A DNA stretch of 21,240 nt from Phycisphaerales bacterium. Its GTDB lineage: Bacteria; Planctomycetota; Phycisphaerae; Phycisphaerales; UBA1924. Below the pieces are notes generated by a model. It worked only from the letters and a program-made list of their open reading frames with translations, did not search any database and was not told the DNA's origin. Shown here piece by piece: positions 16,257-21,240 of the stretch. The position numbers and the translations under genes are program-made. How positions within the stretch are numbered: the stretch's first letter is position 1; the number at the start of each line of letters is the position of its first letter. The stretch lies in assembly GCA_025453375.1 (NCBI GenBank), contig JALOQT010000001.1, positions 1-21,240 of the forward strand. The letters are read 5' to 3'.

Positions 16257-18557
16257 ATGCCCTCCCCACGGCCGACATCTCCGCAGTTGCTCCAGCCGAC
16301 GGCCGACCCGCAGGGGCCCGCAGCGCCCGGATCGCCGGTCTATGAGCCGCCCATCACGCCCCTGCCGCGGGCCGAGGCCACTGAGTGGCTGCTCACCAAC
16401 GGCCTGGGCGGGTTCGCCATGGGCACCGTCAGCGGCATCCCGACGCGCCGCTACCACGGCTTGCTCGTCGCCAGCCTCCGCCCGCCGGTCAACCGCATCA
16501 TGGCCCTGTCGCACATCGCCGGGGCGATCATCACCCAGGCCGACACGCCCCTGGCCCAGACGACTGACCTGTCCACCTTCCGCTTTCACCCAGACGTCCT
16601 GCACCCGCGCGGCGATCGCGCGCTGGAGGGCTTCACGCAGGACGATCGCGGCGTGCACTGGCGCTTCAGCGTCGGCGCGGGCGTCAACCGCCTCGTCGTG
16701 ACGCAGACTGTCCACCTCGTCCGCCACCAGCCGACGGTCATCATCCGATACGTCATCGCCCCGGCCGAGTCCGGCGGCAAGATCGCCCCCAAAACCCGCC
16801 TGAGCCTCCGCCCGCTGCTGGCCCTGCGAGACTTCCACGCCCTGCAACTGCGCGACCTGGCCCGCGGTCGATTCACCGTCGAGACGCCACAACCCTCGCA
16901 GGCACCCAGCGCCGCGCCGAGCGATGCCGCCACCTCGCCCTTGCTGATCATCCGCTCCGGCCAGCCGGGCGGAAGCCCATCGCAATCGACCGATCTGATC
17001 ATCCGCTCAACCGGCTCCACCCGCGCGGCGTTCACGCGGGACGAGCAGTGGTGGAACAACTTCCTCTACAGCGTCGAGCAGTCTCGCGGGTATGACGCGA
17101 TTGAGGATCTGTACAACCCTGGCGAGATCTTCGCCGAGCTGCCCGCCGGCGCCGCGCCGGTGACGATCGAGCTGCAGGCCAGCCTCGGCCACCAGCCCGT
17201 GGCCGACTTGGATCAACTTGCCCAGCAGCAGTCCCAGCGCCTCGCGCGCGTCTTTGAGGCAACACGCACGACCCTCGGCCCGGCGTACAGCCGCCTCGGG
17301 CCGCACAAGGACAGTCCGTATCTCGCGCGCATCGGCGCGCTGGTCAACGCGGCTGATGCGTATGTCGTCCATCGCGTCCGGCCCGGGGCGATGCCCGGCG
17401 CGCCGGCCGATCGCGAGAGCATCATCGCCGGCTACCCCTGGTTTGCCGACTGGGGGCGCGACACGATGATCGCCCTGCCCGGCCTGCTGCTGACCACCGG
17501 CCGCCTCAGCGAGGCGCGTGCCGTGCTGCTCACCTTCGCCGGCGCGTGCAAGGACGGCCTGATCCCCAACGTGTTTGATGACTACTCCGGCGCGGCACAT
17601 TACAACACCGTCGATGCCAGTTTGTGGTTCCTGCATGCTGTCTGCCGCTGGTTCCGCGCCAGCGGCGATGATGACACCTTCACGCGAGACCTGCTGCCCG
17701 CCTGCCGCGAGATCGTCGAGAAGTATCGCGATGGCACCGTCTTTGACATCCGGATGGACCCGGCCGACGGGCTGATCTCCTGCGGCGATGCTTCTACACA
17801 GTTGACGTGGATGGATGCGAAGCGCGACGGCGTGGTCTTCACGCCGCGATTTGGTAAACCAGTGGAGATCAACGCGCTGTGGCACAGCGCGCTGGTCGAA
17901 CTGTCGCAGGCCTGCGCCCTGCGCAGTGCGGCATTCAGCACCACCTGTCAGCAACTGGCCCAGAAGTCCGGCCCGAGCCTGCGCGACAAGTTCTGGAACG
18001 CGCAGGATCAGTACCTCTTTGACGTGCTGCCCGCAGCATCAGCCCAGGGCGACGGTGGGGGCGCGCCGGATGCGTCGATCCGGCCCAACGCGGTCTTTGC
18101 CGTCAGCCTGCCGCACAGCCCGCTGACGCAGGCGCAGCAGCGCGCCGTGGCGAACACTGCGCGGACCGCGCTCTACACGCCGCACGGCTCGCGAACGCTC
18201 GCGCCGAGCCACCCGAACTACAAGCCGCGCTTCCGCGGGAGGATGTTCGACCGTGACAGTGCGTATCACAACGGCACCGCGTGGCCCTGGCTGCTCGGCC
18301 CGCTGGCCGAGGCGATCCTGCGTGCCGAAAGGTTCAGCCCCGAGAGCCTCATGCACGCCCAGCAACTGCTCGACCCGATCGTCAGCAGCCTGCAGGATGG
18401 CTGCCTCGGCCAACTCGCCGAGGTCTACGACGGCGAGGATCACCCGGCCGACCCGCAACAGCCCGGCGGCTGCCCGGCCCAGGCCTGGTCTGTCGCCGAA
18501 ACCCTCCGCGTCTACACCCTCATCGCCCGCCTGCAAGCCGGCAGCACGGAGGAGTGA
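16257..18557 (+). CDS. glycogen debranching enzyme (amylo-alpha-1,6-glucosidase, GH133 type)
   Basis: 766 residues. It hydrolyses alpha-1,6 branch glucose of glycogen or similar glucans. The N-terminal domain shows EWLLTNGLGGFAMGT followed by TRRYHGLLVAS (about 43-70), the mark of the archaeal-type/bacterial debranching-enzyme N-domain. The C-terminal (alpha/alpha)6 part has PWFADWGRDTMIALPGL (about 394-410), DGLIPNVFDD (about 432), NTVDASLWF and TWMDAKRDG (about 516), which line the active site in this family. FRGRMFDRDSAYHNGTAWPW near 660-680 also fits. There is no signal peptide, so it acts in the cytosol. A low-complexity Ala/Pro/Ser patch interrupts the N-domain near 215-245. It is divergent from the prenyl synthase, with a -10 box immediately before the ATG. 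Confidence 0.94.
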   Translation: MPSPRPTSPQLLQPTADPQGPAAPGSPVYEPPITPLPRAEATEWLLTNGLGGFAMGTVSGIPTRRYHGLLVASLRPPVNRIMALSHIAGAIITQADTPLAQTTDLSTFRFHPDVLHPRGDRALEGFTQDDRGVHWRFSVGAGVNRLVVTQTVHLVRHQPTVIIRYVIAPAESGGKIAPKTRLSLRPLLALRDFHALQLRDLARGRFTVETPQPSQAPSAAPSDAATSPLLIIRSGQPGGSPSQSTDLIIRSTGSTRAAFTRDEQWWNNFLYSVEQSRGYDAIEDLYNPGEIFAELPAGAAPVTIELQASLGHQPVADLDQLAQQQSQRLARVFEATRTTLGPAYSRLGPHKDSPYLARIGALVNAADAYVVHRVRPGAMPGAPADRESIIAGYPWFADWGRDTMIALPGLLLTTGRLSEARAVLLTFAGACKDGLIPNVFDDYSGAAHYNTVDASLWFLHAVCRWFRASGDDDTFTRDLLPACREIVEKYRDGTVFDIRMDPADGLISCGDASTQLTWMDAKRDGVVFTPRFGKPVEINALWHSALVELSQACALRSAAFSTTCQQLAQKSGPSLRDKFWNAQDQYLFDVLPAASAQGDGGGAPDASIRPNAVFAVSLPHSPLTQAQQRAVANTARTALYTPHGSRTLAPSHPNYKPRFRGRMFDRDSAYHNGTAWPWLLGPLAEAILRAERFSPESLMHAQQLLDPIVSSLQDGCLGQLAEVYDGEDHPADPQQPGGCPAQAWSVAETLRVYTLIARLQAGSTEE

Positions 18558-18586
18558 CGACGCATCGGCGGGTGATCGAAGGGCGC

Positions 18587-18825
18587 GTTCACCACCGAGA
18601 CATAGAGATTGAGAGAAGAAGTGACAGAGATGTGAGCAGTGGGGGGTGAGCGATGGTCAGGAGGCGTGGTCGGGAAGCGTGTGATCGTGCCAGTGTGTGT
18701 CAATAGTCTGAAGTCCGAGTGTGCTTCGCGTGAATCACCAGCCTTCATCACCATCACCAACACCAATCCCAACACCCTCTCCCTCTCCCTCCGTGCCTCT
18801 GTGCCTCAGCGTCTCTGTGGTGAAC
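18587..18825. repeat. inverted repeat element upstream of lpxC
   Basis: The arms at 18587-18601 and 18811-18825 are inverted copies with one mismatch in 15 bases (GTTCACCACCGAGAC against GTTCACCACAGAGAC). Beyond the arms the left side is purine-rich and the right side pyrimidine-rich, including CCCTCT repeats at 18775-18792 and CTCTGTGCCTC at 18796-18806, so loose pairing may extend further. This fills nearly all of the 306-base gap between the debranching enzyme and lpxC (18558-18863). The rest holds no gene and no clear promoter; TCAATAGTCT near 18700 is the only -10-like string noticed. It may be a small non-autonomous element or a dispersed palindrome. Confidence 0.6.
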
Positions 18826-18863
18826 TGCATCCCAACCAGTTCGAGGTTTCCAAGTCACCCAGC

Positions 18864-19829
18864 ATGATTCCCCGTCGCACACTTGCCCAACCCGTCACCA
18901 TCCGCGGCTGCGGGCTGTTCTCTTCATTGCAATCGACCTTGACGATCCACCCCGCGCCCGCGGGCCATGGCCTGACGTTTCAGCGGACGGATGTGCCAGG
19001 TGCGCCGGTCATCCCGGCGCACGTCAGCCGCGTCAGTGACGTGCATCGGCGCGGGTCATTCGGGCGTAACACCGTGCTGCACGCACCGAGCAGTGCGGGC
19101 GGCTCGGGCAGCGATGCTGGCCACGGCGTGACGATCCACACCACCGAGCATCTGCTGGCGGCGATGGCGTCGCTGAGCATCACCGATGCATCGATCACGC
19201 TGTTTGGCGCGGAGGTGCCGATGGTCGATGCCTCTGCCGCGCCGTTTGTCGAGGCGCTGGCCCCGCACGTCGTGCCGATCGTGGGGGGAAAGAGTGGCGG
19301 GGCGAATGGCGGGGCGATGATCGAGCCGCTGACAATCACCCACCGTCACACGCTGCGCAGCAGCGCGCCGGGCAGCCTGGCGATGATCATCGCCGAGCCT
19401 CTGCCGCCGACGATCACCGAGCCGACACTGATCCTGCGATACCAACTGGACTATGCCCCCAAGATGTCCCGGGCCATCCCGCCGCAGGAGGCGGAGATCA
19501 CCCTGCCTTGGCTCGACGCGCCGACGGCGGCCCAGCGCTTCGCGCAATTCATCGCCCCTGCGCGGACGTTTTGCACGCACGAGGAAGCCCAGCAGTTTCG
19601 CGCCGCCGGCGCGTTCGCCCACATCCAGCCCGGCGAGGTGCTGGTCCTGGCCGATGACGGCCCGGTCGAGACGACCCTCCGTCTGCCCAGCGAGCCGGCC
19701 CGCCACAAAGTGCTGGACATGCTGGGCGACCTGGCCTTGGCCGGCCGCCCGATCAGCGGCGTCATCGTCGGCCTGGCGACCGGCCACCAGGACAACCACG
19801 CGATGGCGCGGCTGTTGGCCAACGGCTGA
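18864..19829 (+). CDS. lpxC: UDP-3-O-acyl-N-acetylglucosamine deacetylase
   Basis: 321 residues. It carries out the committed zinc-dependent step of lipid A synthesis, removing acetate from UDP-3-O-acyl-GlcNAc in the cytosol. Family marks are TTEHLLAAM (93-101, with the catalytic Glu and zinc His H96), EVPMVDASAAPFVEAL (117-132), RTFCTHEEA (234-242), RHKVLDMLGDL (280-290, zinc ligands H281 and D285) and GHQDNH (307-312, acid/base His). Length fits the usual 300 or so. The frame extends 75 codons upstream into the inverted repeat, but family similarity starts at MIPRRTLAQPV, so ATG 18864 is chosen. No good Shine-Dalgarno is next to it; GAGG is 17 bases upstream. Its presence shows a lipid-A-bearing outer membrane. 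No other lpx gene is seen in the window. Confidence 0.95.
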   Translation: MIPRRTLAQPVTIRGCGLFSSLQSTLTIHPAPAGHGLTFQRTDVPGAPVIPAHVSRVSDVHRRGSFGRNTVLHAPSSAGGSGSDAGHGVTIHTTEHLLAAMASLSITDASITLFGAEVPMVDASAAPFVEALAPHVVPIVGGKSGGANGGAMIEPLTITHRHTLRSSAPGSLAMIIAEPLPPTITEPTLILRYQLDYAPKMSRAIPPQEAEITLPWLDAPTAAQRFAQFIAPARTFCTHEEAQQFRAAGAFAHIQPGEVLVLADDGPVETTLRLPSEPARHKVLDMLGDLALAGRPISGVIVGLATGHQDNHAMARLLANG

Positions 19830-20143
19830 GGCCCACAATCAGGGGCTGGGGCACGATTATCGGGCGTGAAGCGTGGGTGGATACTTGTGGTTTCGAAGAA
19901 CTTTCTCATAAGAACGCCACGCCCGAAACTTCCGCCGGATGGTGAGGTATGCTGTCCGAAGTTGGAGTAAGGGTCGGCCGGTGATGTGTGCTCGTCGCAC
20001 TGGCGGATCCTTCCGGACTCCTTTGCGCGTGTGGCGACGGGTCAGTGTGGGCCTGTGTGTCGCCGTCGGCGGCTTGGGGGGCGTGTGTGTGCCCCGGTGT
20101 GAGCCGTGTGAGCGTGGTGTTGATTGATGCTGGTTGGACTCCG
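19830..20143. other. G/T-rich intergenic region, no gene recognised
   Basis: A 314-base gap. Near its start is a 9-base inverted pair, TCGGGCGTG (19860-19868) and CACGCCCGA (19918-19926), around a relatively AT-rich 49-base centre. TATGCT (19948-19953) could be a -10 box for the next gene, giving a leader of about 185 bases. From about 19960 the plus strand is markedly G- and T-rich. A 62-codon open frame at 19939-20127 has no ribosome site or family likeness and is not called. TGGAGTAAGGGT (19963-19974) also occurs at 6404-6415, in the pckA leader region on the plus strand. Confidence 0.5.
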
Positions 20144-21240
20144 ATGACGCCTCCCCGTTCAATGACCGTTGGTTCGATTGGTCCCTCCGGCGCGACGCTT
20201 GACGAGGGGCGTCGTGCGATTGATCAGTTGCGTCGGGCGCTGATGGACGTGACGGCGGCGGCGGGGGGGGACATCAACCGCCCGCAGGACCTGTCGCGTC
20301 GCTTCAAGCTGGACAAGACGCTGACGTGGCGGATCAGCCGCGCCGTGCGCGAGACCGACCCCTGGCAGGCCTTGGAGCATCTGCCCAGCCGCACGGGCGT
20401 GTCGATCTACAGCGCGTCGATGCGGGCGGCGGGTGTGGCGGAGGCGAAGCTCAGCGAGCTGGATGACGCGTGCGATCAGTTCGAGCGGTTCGTGGCGGAT
20501 CATGCAACGGATCGCAGCACGCTGGATGTGATGGTCTCGGCGCCGGAGCGGCGCAGCAGCGTCAAGCGGCTGGAGACGCTGCGCAAGGGCGGGTTTGCGT
20601 GCAATGCCTCGTTGCTGGGCGTGCGCGCGGCGACGCATTTCACGGCTCGGATTGTCGTGCCGCATCCGCAGCGGCCGGAGAGCAGCCTGGCGATCGCGCT
20701 GCTTGCGGGGCTGAGTGATCTGTTCCGCCTGCGGGCGGACGTGCCCTGGCCGGTGTGCACGCTGCGCGACTGGCGCGGCACCGGCGAGGTGCTCTCGCAG
20801 CAGGGGGACAATCTGCACCCGCTCAGCGAGCAGGATGTGGCCGACGCGCCGATCGTGCGTTCGTATTGCTCACCGAAGGACGTTCGCCTGGAGCGTCAGG
20901 CCGAGGCTGATGGCACGGTGCGCTATCTGCTGCAGGGCGGGCCGATTGGGGCCAGTGCGGCGACGTCGGTCGTGTATGGCTGGGTCAACTTCACCGATGC
21001 TTCGCGCCGGCCGACAGTGCCTGGCGAGCGCGGGGAGCACGCGATTGTGCTCAGCACGCCGGTGGAGCGGCTGGTGTTTGACTTCATTGTGCACCGATCG
21101 CTGGAGTTTGCCCATACGCCGCGGGCGGAGGTCTATGCGCAGTTTCCGGGGCTTCGGTCGTATCCGCAGCCCGAGGCGCACCACGCGCGGGTGCCGGTGC
21201 CGACGACGCTGCAGCGATTCGGCTCACTTCGCGATGGCGG
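20144..21240 (+). CDS. unrecognised protein with possible N-terminal HTH, partial (3' end beyond right edge)
   Basis: Open for 365 codons and cut by the right edge. Family not firmly recognised. Residues about 48-72 read PQDLSRRFKLDKTLTWRI and on, a pattern that could be a helix-turn-helix; the remainder (about 75 onward) is a mixed alpha/beta cytosolic protein without membrane segments or signal peptide. The motif TLDVMVSAPERR (near 124-135) and the later LVFDFIVHRSLEF are the most family-like stretches. The start is uncertain: ATG 20144 is followed in frame by ATG 20162, and GTG codons lie upstream; GGA before 20144 is the only ribosome-site hint. A run of eight G (20263-20270) lies near codon 41. 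Codons favour GCG, CGG and GTG, unlike the C-ending choice of the plus-strand genes at 8-15 kb. Confidence 0.75.
   Translation, partial: MTPPRSMTVGSIGPSGATLDEGRRAIDQLRRALMDVTAAAGGDINRPQDLSRRFKLDKTLTWRISRAVRETDPWQALEHLPSRTGVSIYSASMRAAGVAEAKLSELDDACDQFERFVADHATDRSTLDVMVSAPERRSSVKRLETLRKGGFACNASLLGVRAATHFTARIVVPHPQRPESSLAIALLAGLSDLFRLRADVPWPVCTLRDWRGTGEVLSQQGDNLHPLSEQDVADAPIVRSYCSPKDVRLERQAEADGTVRYLLQGGPIGASAATSVVYGWVNFTDASRRPTVPGERGEHAIVLSTPVERLVFDFIVHRSLEFAHTPRAEVYAQFPGLRSYPQPEAHHARVPVPTTLQRFGSLRDG

Noticed and set aside
16224..16985. N-terminal extension of the polyprenyl synthase frame by 254 codons
   Set aside because: It lies wholly opposite the debranching-enzyme gene and its gap; synthase similarity begins at the ATG at 16223.
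18775..18792. CCCTCT tandem repeat as a microsatellite of its own
   Set aside because: Only about three imperfect units; better seen as part of the pyrimidine-rich side of the inverted repeat element.
18639..18863. N-terminal extension of lpxC by 75 codons
   Set aside because: It reads through the inverted repeat; LpxC similarity starts at ATG 18864.
19939..20127. Small 62-codon plus-strand frame before the right-edge gene
   Set aside because: No ribosome site, no recognisable feature beyond a short hydrophobic patch, in a G/T-rich gap.
19830..20143. Replication origin in the gap after lpxC
   Set aside because: Only one weak DnaA-box-like string and no origin-linked genes (dnaA, dnaN, gyrB, rpmH). 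The skew change is reported as a finding but an origin is not called.

Overview
The window looks like chromosomal DNA of a high-GC, Gram-negative-type bacterium. LpxC shows that lipid A is made. The protein styles (Pro/Ala/Gly-rich linkers, a C-rich long-chain prenyl synthase locus, unusual membrane proteins with large exported parts) and the intergenic repeats fit a planctomycete, most likely of the Phycisphaerae. That placement is an inference from style, not from a marker gene. No phage, transposase, CRISPR array, rRNA or tRNA was seen.

Layout. Positions 1-7833 are coded on the minus strand. They hold a Na+/H+-type antiporter, ATP-dependent PEP carboxykinase (pckA), a UvrD/PcrA helicase, a solitary beta-class DNA methyltransferase whose start overlaps the helicase stop, and a TMTC-like GT-C membrane glycosyltransferase cut by the left edge. 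pckA, uvrD and the methyltransferase are spaced closely enough to be one transcript. A strong G-quadruplex motif lies between the methyltransferase and the glycosyltransferase. Positions 8157-14995 are on the plus strand: a single-pass coiled-coil protein, a membrane-anchored degenerate GspE/PilB-like pseudo-ATPase, a CvpA-like membrane protein with a large unrecognised exported domain, and an M42-type metallopeptidase with histone-like basic segments. A convergent junction at 15.0-15.2 kb carries an inverted repeat. Then come a minus-strand long-chain polyprenyl diphosphate synthase and, 33 bases away and divergent, a GH133-type glycogen debranching enzyme. lpxC follows, behind a second inverted repeat. 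The right edge cuts an unrecognised protein with a possible N-terminal HTH.

How the genes fit together. pckA and the debranching enzyme are central carbon and glycogen functions. The prenyl synthase probably serves quinone or carrier-lipid synthesis, and lpxC serves the outer membrane. The most unusual part is 8.1-13.6 kb. Three membrane proteins follow one another, and one keeps the fold and the zinc cysteines of a type II secretion or type IV pilus ATPase while having lost the Walker A lysine, the Asp box and the His box. No other secretion gene is nearby. This is the best candidate here for an undescribed envelope system. Secondary signals are a recurring TANNNT hexamer 5-7 bases upstream of start codons (probable leaderless genes), a dispersed gene-boundary repeat, and a change of GC skew near the right end.
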